From Methanosphaera sp. BMS (lineage in GTDB: Archaea; Methanobacteriota; Methanobacteria; Methanobacteriales; Methanobacteriaceae), in assembly GCF_003268005.1 (NCBI RefSeq), contig NZ_CP014213.1, positions 1,488,001 through 1,552,000 of the forward strand: 64,000 bases of DNA. Reading direction: 5' to 3'. The notes below the pieces were generated by a model, which was given only the letters and a program-made list of their open reading frames with translations, was not told the DNA's origin and ran no database searches. The translations under genes were made by a program, and so were the position numbers. How positions within the stretch are numbered: the stretch's first letter is position 1; each line of letters begins with the position of its first letter. Shown piece by piece: positions 56,714 through 64,000 of the stretch.

Positions 56714-59700
56714 TTAGTTTGTGATTTTTATCACTTTTGTCGTGTTTCTCTGTGAGTTGTATGCCAGTCTGTCCTGTGTTATGACTTCTATGCTGGTGTA
56801 GTTTTTAGATTGAGGTACCGGTATGTTTTTAAGGTTTAACACTCCATCGGTTGTGTAATAGTACTGTACATTGGTACCGTTTTTAAGTGTTACACCATTT
56901 ACTTTTATAATACACTTGTTAGGTCCTGCTACTATGTTGCCGAGGTAGTCTTTGATTGTTATTTTCATGGATAGTGTGTGTGTCTTGTTGTTTATTGTAG
57001 CGTTGGCTAGGTTGATTGTGATATTTGATCTTTCCACCTGGAAGGTTGGTGTTTTTGTCATGATGTTCTGGTAGTTTTTGTTGTAGAGTCCCACTTGTAT
57101 TGTGTGATTTTTTGGTGTTAGTGTCTGCATATCTGTTAGGCAGGATATTCCTAGTGGTATGGTGTAGTTTACTGTTGCTGTGCCGTTTATTATCTTGACT
57201 TTAAGCATTTCCCCATTTGCATCCTTGAGTGTTATACCATTTACTTTGAAGTATACATATTCATCCTGGTATTTGGTTATATTACTTGTTTTTTTACCAT
57301 TCGTTGTGTCATAGATTTTAGCCGTGATGATGAGTACTTGTCCCTGTTTGATTATCTTCTTGTTTGTTGTTACTTCTATTGTAGCGTTACGTTTGGATAT
57401 GTTTATACTTGCAGAGCCACTGGTTGATGCATTATATCTCGTTGTACCAACATAGTATGCGGTTATGTTTTTAGCGTTAGTCATATTGATATCTGGTATG
57501 ATGGTGGCTGTTGCTACTCCGTTTACGACTTTTATTTTGAGTGGGTTATTTGAACCGGTTAGTTTTCCGTTGTCTTTTATTGTTACTCCGTTTACTTTGA
57601 ATATGAGGTTTCCTTCCTTTACATTGTTGCCGTTTGTATCGGTTATTGTTGCTTTGATGGTGAGTTTTTCTCCTATTACTCCAGTAGCTGGGTTAACAGT
57701 GGTTTGTGTTTTTATCTTGTTTTTCACGGTTATTCGGATGGTTTTTGTACTGTTGTTGTATCGGCTGTCTCCAGTGTATGTTGCGGTTATGTTTTGTGTT
57801 TCAACTTTTGTCGGTGTATAGTTTTGTGTTACTTGTCCATTATTGTTTGTTTTTGCCGTTACTGTTTTTCCGTTGATATTTAGTGTTACTTGTTGATTTG
57901 CTAACTTGTTTCCATCTGCATCTGTAAGTGTTACTGTAACGGTTATTGGTGTGTTGTTTATTGGTGTATTATTGGATACCTTAAGATCTATTTTAGTATT
58001 AATTTTCTTAACTGTGATGTTGGTTGTTGCTGTGCTGTTAACGTATTGACTATCCCCTTTATAGATTGCAGTTATTGTTTGTTTTCCTAGTGTTGTTGGG
58101 GTGTATGTTTGTGTTGCTATTCCATTGCTATTGGTTTTAAGGTTGAATGTTTTACCTGCAACATTTAATGTAATATTTTGATTTGCAATTGTTTTATTAT
58201 CAGTATCGGTTAGTGTTGCTGTAATTGTAGTGCTTGTATTGTTTACTGGTGTACTGTTGGATACTTTTACTGATAGTTTGGTGTTAATTTTCTTAACGGT
58301 TATGCCGGTTGTTGCAGTGCTATTTACGTATTGGCTATTTCCATTATAAGTTGCAGTTATTGTCTGTTTTCCTAGCGTTGTTGGCGTGTATGATTGGGTT
58401 GCTATACCATTATTGTTAGTTTTAATGTTGAATGTTTTATCACTTACGTTTAGTGTAATGTTTTGGTTTGCTAGTTTGTTACCATCCGTATCTGTTAGTG
58501 TTACGGTTATGTTTATTGGCGTGTTGTTTACTGGTGTGGTGTTGGATACTTTTAGATTTATTTTTGTGTTTATCTTTTTGACTGTGATGTTGGTTGTTGC
58601 AGTACTGTTAACATATTGACTATTTCCATTATAGATTGCAGTTATTGTTTGTTTTTCCACTTTGGTTGGTGTGTATGTTTGGGTTGCTACACCATTGCTA
58701 TTGGTTTTTATGTTGAATGTTTTATCTGCAATATTTAATGTGATGTTCTGGTTTGTTAGTTTGTTACCAGTTGTATCTGTTAGTGTTACGGTTATGGTGA
58801 TTGGTGTGTTGTTTACTGGTGTGTTGTTGGATACTGTTAGTGTTAGTTTTGTGTTTGTCTTGGTTGCCGTGACTTTTGCCGTGCTGTTGGTTGACTGAGT
58901 GTATACATCAGTTCCAGGATATATTACAGTTATTGGATATTCTCCCATCTGGTCTAGTGTGAATGTTGTGTTGAATTGTCCTAGATTATTTGTGGTGGCT
59001 GGTTGTGTTGTGCCATTGACTGTTATGTTTACTGTTTCTATCGGTAATGGTTGATTATCTTTGTCTAGTAGTGTTCCGGTTATTGTAAAGTTTTGTCCTA
59101 CTTTAGTATCAGTGTCATCGACTATGAGTTTTGTTTCTATTTTTGGTGCTGTGACAAGTAGTGTTGTCGTGTTTGTATTATAGTTATTGTTTCCCGGATA
59201 TGTTGCGTTAATTAGTGTTTCATTGCTTTTTATCGTGTGTTCTATACTGGTTGTTCCGGTTATGTCTGTTGTCTTGTTGGCTGTATAATCTTTTATTGTG
59301 ATTGTAATATTTTCATCAATTATTGGCCTGTCTAGCTGATCTTTTAATGTGAATGTAATGTTTATAACATCACCTATTGCAGGATATGCGTTATCTGTGG
59401 ATATGTTGATTGTTATATTGAGTTTATCATAGAACTTATTACCTTCTATTGTAACGGTTTTAGTTGAGTTTGTGTATATTGTTCCATTATAAGTTGAAGT
59501 TTCATCTCCTTCATTGTTTTTTATTGTTGCTGTTCCATCATTTATTATGGCAGTTCCAGTCATTTGTGAAGGATTAGCTATGAAATAATTGGATTCTATA
59601 ACAACATCACCACTGCCAGTGTTGTATATTGCTCCTCCCTGTGTTGCATTGTTGTATTCAAGCATTGAATTGTTAATATTTAAACCATCAAGGTTGTATA

Positions 59701-61837
59701 TTGCACCTCCACGTCCATATTGTTGTCCTGTTGCTGTGTTGTTGTTGAGGTTGGATTGTGTTATGGTAAGATTACCCCTAATGTTGTATATTGCACCTCC
59801 ACGTCCATTTTCTTGTCCTGTTGCCGTGTTGTGGGTGAGGTTGGATTGTGTTATGTTAATAGTACCACCATCGTTGCCTATTACACCTCCATATCCATCT
59901 CCATATTTTCCTTGTCCTGTTGCCTTGTTTTGTGTGAGGTTGGATTGTGTTATGTTAATGGTACCACCGGTGTTGTGTATTGCACCTCCAATTCCATATC
60001 CATTTTGTCCTTGTCCTGTTGCGTTGTTTTGTGTGAGGTTGGAGTCGGTTATGGTAAGATTACCTGAGTTGTGTATTGCACCTCCATATCCATTGTTTTG
60101 TCCTGTTGCGTTGTTTTGTGTGAGGTTGGATTGTGTTATGGTAAGTGTACCACGGTCGTTGTATATTGCACCTCCACGTCCATTAGATCTTTGTCCTGTT
60201 GCGTTGTTTTGTGTGAGGTTGGATTGTGTTATGTTAAGAGTACCAGCGTTGTATATTGCACCTCCATATCCATAGTATTGTCCTGTTGCTGTGTTGTTTT
60301 TGAGTGTGCTGTTATTGATGGTTAAGTTTCCACTGTTGTATATTGCACCTCCATATCCATTGTTTTGTCCTGTTGCCTTGTTTTGTGTGAGGTTGGATTG
60401 TGTTATGTTAAGAGTACCAGCGTTGTTGTGTATTGCACCTCCATATCCATATCCATATTGTCCTTGTCCTGTTGCCTTGTTTTGTGTGAGGTTGGATTGT
60501 GTTATGTTAAGAGTACCACCATTGTTGTATATTGCACCTCCATATCCATCTTCTTGTCCTGTTGCCTTGTTGTGTGTGAGGTTGGAATCAAATATTGTTA
60601 AATTACTACCTGTACCATTGTTAACTATTGCTCCCCCATAATCATTTGCATTGTTATATGTTAGATTAGTGTTGTTAAGGGTTATGTTACTGTTATGGTT
60701 GTATATTGCTCCTCCATGTGTTGCGTTGTTGTATTCAAGTATTGAATTGTCAATGTTAATAGTACCACCATAGTCGTTGGATATTGCACCTCCATATCCA
60801 TCTTCTTGTCCTGTTGCTCTGTTGTATGTGAGGTTGGATTGTGTTATGTTAAGAGTACCATCGTTGTATATTGCTCCTCCATATCCATTTGTTTGTCCTG
60901 TTACGGTGTTGTTGTTGAGGTTGGATTCGGTTATGGTAAGATTACCCCCATAGTAGTTGTATATTGCACCTCCCCATCCATCATATGTTTGTCCTGTTGC
61001 CTTGTTGTGTGTGAGGTTGGAGCCTGTTATGTTAAGATTACCAGAGTTGGATATTGCACCTCCATATCCATAGTATTGTCCTGTTGCTGTGTTATTGTTG
61101 AGGTTGGATTGTGTTATGGTAAGAGTACCCATGTTGAATATTGCACCTCCTTCTGTATATCCTGTTGCTTGGTTGTTTTCTAGTGTGGAGTCTGTGATAG
61201 TTAATTTTCCATAATTGTGTATTGCTCCTCCTCCGTTACCTGATGTCGATTCTGTAGTTGTTACTGTATTGTTTATGAGTGTGCTGTTGTTTATTATTAA
61301 ATTTCCACCATTTAATATTGCACCCCACCATCCATCATTTTTAGAGTTTTTTATTGTGATGTTTTTTAGAATCACGGAAGACCCCCGCTCAATCTCGAAT
61401 ACATGGTTTTGGTTTCCGTCTATGCTTTGTCCTTTACCGTCAATTGTAATTGTTATTGGTTGATTAAATGTAATTGTACCTTCGGCTGTATATGTTCCTT
61501 CATCTAATGTTATGTTTGTATCTTGTGTTGCATCAGTTATTATGCTGTTAAGTTCTATCCATGAGCTTACTGTTGTATCTTTTTTTAGGTTATTTGTGTT
61601 TTTTTGTATGTTTTTTGTGGTTTTTGTCTGATTTGTATTCGTTTTTTGTTTTATATTTTCTACTGTATTTGTATCACTTGGTGATACTGTTGATTTTTCT
61701 TGTACTGCTTTTTCAAGTATTAGGGGTGTATCGCTAGTGGGTGTGTCTGCTTCGGTGGATACTTCATTTGCCGTTGCAACTCCCACTAAGAGTACTAATA
61801 CTATGACAAATAACAGTACTTCTTTTATTTTTTTCAT
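56714..61837 (-). CDS. Adhesin-like surface protein: beta-helix repeats plus Ig-like repeats
   Basis: This 1707-residue secreted protein starts with a signal peptide (KKIKEVLLFVIVLVLLVGVA). A Thr/Asn/Lys-rich disordered stretch runs to about residue 90. A right-handed beta-helix region (about 145-750) has some 20 coils of the form GGAIYN-x-GTLNITQSNLTQN-x-ATGQ. Then come Ig-like (Big_3-type) domains: about four near-identical 97-residue units (986-1369) with the string NNTPITITVTLTD, followed by more divergent ones. It has dozens of N-x-S/T sequons. No C-terminal membrane helix or obvious pseudomurein-binding domain is seen. GGAGG precedes the ATG. Such proteins are the main adhesin family of gut Methanobacteriales. 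Confidence 0.93.
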   Translation of the reverse strand: MKKIKEVLLFVIVLVLLVGVATANEVSTEADTPTSDTPLILEKAVQEKSTVSPSDTNTVENIKQKTNTNQTKTTKNIQKNTNNLKKDTTVSSWIELNSIITDATQDTNITLDEGTYTAEGTITFNQPITITIDGKGQSIDGNQNHVFEIERGSSVILKNITIKNSKNDGWWGAILNGGNLIINNSTLINNTVTTTESTSGNGGGAIHNYGKLTITDSTLENNQATGYTEGGAIFNMGTLTITQSNLNNNTATGQYYGYGGAISNSGNLNITGSNLTHNKATGQTYDGWGGAIYNYYGGNLTITESNLNNNTVTGQTNGYGGAIYNDGTLNITQSNLTYNRATGQEDGYGGAISNDYGGTINIDNSILEYNNATHGGAIYNHNSNITLNNTNLTYNNANDYGGAIVNNGTGSNLTIFDSNLTHNKATGQEDGYGGAIYNNGGTLNITQSNLTQNKATGQGQYGYGYGGAIHNNAGTLNITQSNLTQNKATGQNNGYGGAIYNSGNLTINNSTLKNNTATGQYYGYGGAIYNAGTLNITQSNLTQNNATGQRSNGRGGAIYNDRGTLTITQSNLTQNNATGQNNGYGGAIHNSGNLTITDSNLTQNNATGQGQNGYGIGGAIHNTGGTINITQSNLTQNKATGQGKYGDGYGGVIGNDGGTINITQSNLTHNTATGQENGRGGAIYNIRGNLTITQSNLNNNTATGQQYGRGGAIYNLDGLNINNSMLEYNNATQGGAIYNTGSGDVVIESNYFIANPSQMTGTAIINDGTATIKNNEGDETSTYNGTIYTNSTKTVTIEGNKFYDKLNITINISTDNAYPAIGDVINITFTLKDQLDRPIIDENITITIKDYTANKTTDITGTTSIEHTIKSNETLINATYPGNNNYNTNTTTLLVTAPKIETKLIVDDTDTKVGQNFTITGTLLDKDNQPLPIETVNITVNGTTQPATTNNLGQFNTTFTLDQMGEYPITVIYPGTDVYTQSTNSTAKVTATKTNTKLTLTVSNNTPVNNTPITITVTLTDTTGNKLTNQNITLNIADKTFNIKTNSNGVATQTYTPTKVEKQTITAIYNGNSQYVNSTATTNITVKKINTKINLKVSNTTPVNNTPINITVTLTDTDGNKLANQNITLNVSDKTFNIKTNNNGIATQSYTPTTLGKQTITATYNGNSQYVNSTATTGITVKKINTKLSVKVSNSTPVNNTSTTITATLTDTDNKTIANQNITLNVAGKTFNLKTNSNGIATQTYTPTTLGKQTITAIYKGDSQYVNSTATTNITVKKINTKIDLKVSNNTPINNTPITVTVTLTDADGNKLANQQVTLNINGKTVTAKTNNNGQVTQNYTPTKVETQNITATYTGDSRYNNSTKTIRITVKNKIKTQTTVNPATGVIGEKLTIKATITDTNGNNVKEGNLIFKVNGVTIKDNGKLTGSNNPLKIKVVNGVATATIIPDINMTNAKNITAYYVGTTRYNASTSGSASINISKRNATIEVTTNKKIIKQGQVLIITAKIYDTTNGKKTSNITKYQDEYVYFKVNGITLKDANGEMLKVKIINGTATVNYTIPLGISCLTDMQTLTPKNHTIQVGLYNKNYQNIMTKTPTFQVERSNITINLANATINNKTHTLSMKITIKDYLGNIVAGPNKCIIKVNGVTLKNGTNVQYYYTTDGVLNLKNIPVPQSKNYTSIEVITQDRLAYNSQRNTTKVIKITN
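57730..58880 (-). repeat. Tandem Ig-like domain repeats within the adhesin gene
   Basis: Similar DNA segments recur every 288-295 bases; unit boundaries are near 57,990, 58,285, 58,570 and 58,855. Each encodes about 97 residues and shares long near-identical stretches, suggesting recent duplication or gene conversion. Confidence 0.8.
59590..61260 (-). repeat. Beta-helix coil repeats within the adhesin gene
   Basis: Nineteen GGAI (one GGVI) coils can be counted, spaced mostly 75-95 bases apart. Strings such as TTGGATTGTGTTATG and TATTGCACCTCCA (plus strand) recur many times. The repeats make long spurious open frames on the opposite strand. Confidence 0.85.
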
Positions 61838-62467
61838 ATTGAACTATCCTCCATTAGTTATAGTTTATTATGATACTCTATATGTGAAGTGGTGGTATTT
61901 AATATTTTTTAGAGTTTTTTATAAAAAAAGAAGTTAAATTAAATAGTAATATACTTATTAAAGAGTTTATATTTTGAAATTACTGATTTTTCTTAGGGCT
62001 GTTATGATTGTATCCGATGTATCTTTTTCTATGATTATTTAATGTAGGTACATGATTAATCATGATAATTAAGGGGTGAATATTATCTTTTTTTCAATAC
62101 ACTTTTTGTTGGCGTATAATTATTTGTGTTTTTGTTCATTTTGTAAGTCCAATCAGTACATTTTATATTTTTCATTATTTTTCTTGTTTTGGTAATCTTT
62201 TGTTTAGTTTATGTTATTTTTTGTATGTGTCTGTTTATTTTGTTCTTCTTCTTTTCTTGTGTTTTGTCGCATATTATATTAATATGCGAAATAGGATATT
62301 TTGAGATAGATTTTTATTACAAATAATAATTAGCAAGTTTCAATCAGAGTAGTGTGATTATTATTAATTTATTAAATGATAGAAAATTCGATAAAATATA
62401 TAAACTATAAATTATATATATTGAATTTCAAAGTGAAAAAAATATATTTGATAGGCGTGGATAATTT
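61838..62467. promoter_or_regulatory. 630-base region upstream of the adhesin gene with two palindromes
   Basis: No gene seen. CATGATTAATCATG (62051-62064) is a perfect 14-base palindrome. A second palindrome with arms CGCATATTA (62268-62276) and TAATATGCG (62280-62288) surrounds TAT. The plus strand is strongly T-rich at 62090-62270, which could end transcription entering from either side. The adhesin Shine-Dalgarno GGAGG lies at about 61848-61852 (reverse strand). Confidence 0.45.
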
Positions 62468-63223
62468 ATGTCAAAGACAAAAATGACTGATATTATAATA
62501 GTTGCCCTTATATCTGGAGTTGTAGCTGTTTTAACTTCATTTATGGGTATTAGTGGTACAATTATAGGGGCTGTTGTCACATCATTTGTAGCGGAGTTTC
62601 TGAAGAAATTCTTTAAGGATCCGTTGATGACTGAGATTGAACAGGAGAAGACACAGTTACCTAAGAAGACTCCAAGAGATAAATTCAGGAAGGTCAATAA
62701 TTACGAGTATCATAAAAGATATCAGCAAAAAGTGGATGATGATTCATCATATATTACCACTAAGATTTTGTTCTTGTTCCCATTGGTTGTAATATTAATA
62801 ATTGAATTGATTCATTTTCTTGGGGCAGCAGGAGTCATTCCATATGACATCTTCATGAACCTTGAAAGTATTACTAATTGGACATTATTTAGAACAATTG
62901 GATATGCGTTGATTATCATGGGTTTATATCCATTGTTCAGTGGTAAAATAAAAAGTACCCATGGAATCCTATTGATTATCATAGGAGTTATTGAGTTGAT
63001 AATTGGCTATGCTGATGTTAATGTTCATGCATCAATGATATATTCATTGTTTGAATCAGTTAAGGAATATGTTAACATTGCAATTATTGCCTGTATTTTA
63101 TACACTATCCTCAGGGTACCTGATGAAGTTGATAAGAATACGAAAAGTAACCCTAAAAAAGTTAACACCCATAGATTTAATAATTATCATGAGGGTAATG
63201 ATGATGAAGATATGATTTATTAG
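62468..63223 (+). CDS. Hypothetical multi-helix membrane protein
   Basis: The 251-residue protein has a glycine/serine N-terminal pair of helices (ALISGVVAVLTSFMG, ISGTIIGAVVTSFVAEF). A basic cytoplasmic loop follows (KKFFKDP to QKV), then about four more helices, and a hydrophilic tail rich in N, H and D (NTHRFNNYHEGNDDED). GTGGAT precedes the ATG. No family recognised. Confidence 0.65.
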   Translation: MSKTKMTDIIIVALISGVVAVLTSFMGISGTIIGAVVTSFVAEFLKKFFKDPLMTEIEQEKTQLPKKTPRDKFRKVNNYEYHKRYQQKVDDDSSYITTKILFLFPLVVILIIELIHFLGAAGVIPYDIFMNLESITNWTLFRTIGYALIIMGLYPLFSGKIKSTHGILLIIIGVIELIIGYADVNVHASMIYSLFESVKEYVNIAIIACILYTILRVPDEVDKNTKSNPKKVNTHRFNNYHEGNDDEDMIY

Positions 63224-63311
63224 TTATCTTCCAAATCACATCACTCTTTTTTTAATAAAACAAATAATTAGATTTAGTATATGTTTTTACATGAAGTATT
63301 TTCGGCCTTTT

Positions 63312-63683
63312 TTATATAGTTTCAAGATATGCTTTTATGACACCTCTTCCGGCATTTCTAAAAGCGCGTGAGACTCCTCCCTGTCCTAGTTTTATTCCAC
63401 CGAATATTCTGGAGACCATAATCATATATCCGTTGAGATTGTATTCATGCAATAATTCCATGAGTACTCGTCCTGGAGAGCCTACCTCCCCATCATTTCT
63501 TTGATCTTCATTATCATCCAACAATACCGCATAGCAGTGATGTGCCGCCTTTTTATACTTCTTGTTATGTATTTTTCTGATTTGTTCTACGTCACTGTCC
63601 ATATTATCTATCTTGTATAGGTGTGCATAGAATTTGGATTTGCGTTCAACCATTTTACCTGCTAGTACCTCTTCTACTGCCAT
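63312..63683 (-). CDS. YigZ/IMPACT-family protein
   Basis: The 123-residue protein shows the IMPACT (UPF0029) domain: FYAHLYKIDN, KKAAHHCYAVLL, DDGEVGSPGRVLMELL-type (here RNDGEVGSPGRVLME) and SRIFGGIKLGQGGVSRAFR. ATG at 63683 follows GGTGAT; an ATG nine bases earlier is less likely. It may be co-transcribed with the upstream partial gene, whose stop is nine bases away. The cellular role is unknown. Confidence 0.87.
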   Translation of the reverse strand: MAVEEVLAGKMVERKSKFYAHLYKIDNMDSDVEQIRKIHNKKYKKAAHHCYAVLLDDNEDQRNDGEVGSPGRVLMELLHEYNLNGYMIMVSRIFGGIKLGQGGVSRAFRNAGRGVIKAYLETI

Positions 63684-63692
63684 AATAATCAC

Positions 63693-64000
63693 CTAACTTA
63701 TTGGATGTTTTAGTTTTGGTTTGCTTGCGTCAACCACGTCGTTTTCCGTAATGTCCAAAAATTGCATATACAGATATCTTCTGATGTATGTCTGTATTTT
63801 TCCCAAGTTCTGCAATTGATTGTTTATGTTTCCCTCATTTTTATAATCCTTTCCTGGCATGCAGAATTCCGTTTCCTCCCTGTTTTCAAGATCATAGACT
63901 TTTAATTTATACTGGTTGTTTTCGTATGTGAATAGTGTTGCTATTTTCAGTTCTATGCATATTTCGATTGCATCAGGGATTATGTCTTTGAGTTCATAGT
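63693..64000 (-). CDS. Possible ERF-type single-strand annealing protein, C-terminal part only
   Basis: The gene continues beyond the window; 102 residues are visible to the stop at 63693. The reading includes LFTYENNQYKLKVYDLEN, then GKIQTYIRRYLYMQFLDI and TENDVVDAS. The Q-TY-RRY-L pattern followed by E-D-x-x-D resembles the ERF family, phage-type recombination proteins. The assignment is tentative without the N-terminus. It is upstream of yigZ by nine bases on the same strand. Confidence 0.5.
   Translation of the reverse strand, partial: YELKDIIPDAIEICIELKIATLFTYENNQYKLKVYDLENREETEFCMPGKDYKNEGNINNQLQNLGKIQTYIRRYLYMQFLDITENDVVDASKPKLKHPIS

Noticed and set aside
57465-58898. Hydrophobic plus-strand frames over the Ig-like repeats.
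   Set aside because: Antisense shadows of the Thr/Val-rich adhesin; periodic because the sense gene is periodic.
59589-61183. Long plus-strand open frames over the adhesin gene, rich in Cys and Pro (repeats like ALFCVRLDCVM).
   Set aside because: They are antisense readings of the beta-helix repeats; the sense frame has a signal peptide, Shine-Dalgarno sequence and known domain types.
1-64000. CRISPR arrays, transposases, integrases and prophage blocks.
   Set aside because: No regularly spaced short repeats outside the adhesin gene, and no transposase or integrase motifs seen in any frame.

Overview
The window is chromosomal DNA of a methanogenic archaeon, most likely order Methanobacteriales and probably a Methanosphaera-like species (the genus is inference). 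Support comes from the gene content: methyl-coenzyme M reductase component A2, CofH, two methanofuran genes, a methanopterin gene, homoaconitase small subunit, CDP-archaeol synthase, a tetraether-lipid-synthase-like radical SAM protein, archaeal histone, MCM, RadB, AglB, aIF2-beta, Nmd3, and a 1707-residue adhesin-like surface protein. Base composition is strongly AT-rich, start codons include TTG and GTG, and Shine-Dalgarno sequences are of the GGAGG / GGTGAT type.

Layout. Positions 1-6400: an HTH-CBS regulator broken by a one-base frameshift, divergent from atwA; a Cys/His-rich small protein; then minus-strand genes cofH, a small hypothetical, ribL and hisA. Positions 6500-12200: a plus-strand run truA-wecB-wecC-mfnD-mfnF (tRNA modification, ManNAcA-type sugar nucleotide synthesis, methanofuran side chain). 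Positions 12200-17200: divergent carS and a tetraether-synthase-like gene, a histone with a long repeat-bearing upstream region, a YtfJ/DUF2953 cassette, and tRNA-Val and tRNA-Phe. Positions 17400-25800: a minus-strand cluster mptG-hacB-zinc-finger protein-mtaB-membrane zinc ribbon, then elp3, a PRC-barrel protein, an aminotransferase and radB. Positions 26000-34950: aglB, an MrfA-like helicase converging on topA with overlapping stop codons, a phosphodiesterase and rlmE. Positions 35000-42900: an information-processing run mcm-aIF2beta-nmd3-tyrS-(duplicated 110-residue protein), then fprA and tmk.

Positions 42950-54870 are more accessory: a U32 family protein, a methyltransferase behind a DtxR-like palindrome, a QueG-like ferredoxin protein, small membrane proteins, an ACT-ACT-metallo-beta-lactamase fusion, a tandem pair of half-size membrane proteins sharing a nearly identical 40-base block, a TauE/SafE permease and a MutS-type ATPase with an HhH N-terminus. 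Positions 54870-56400 carry RNAs: a GC-rich island that may be an unannotated ncRNA, an orphan 5S rRNA on the minus strand, an EamA-type protein, and tRNA-Leu and tRNA-Thr. Positions 56700-61840 are the large repeat-rich adhesin. The window ends with a membrane protein, a YigZ/IMPACT protein and the 3' part of a possible ERF-type single-strand annealing protein.

No CRISPR array, transposase, prophage block or replication origin was recognised. The most noteworthy leads are the tandem half-transporters with the conserved DNA block, the possible ncRNA and orphan 5S rRNA, the broken HTH-CBS regulator, the DtxR-like operator, and the ACT-ACT-MBL fusion. No single multi-gene system stood out as clearly novel. 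All functional calls are by reading motifs by eye, without database searches.
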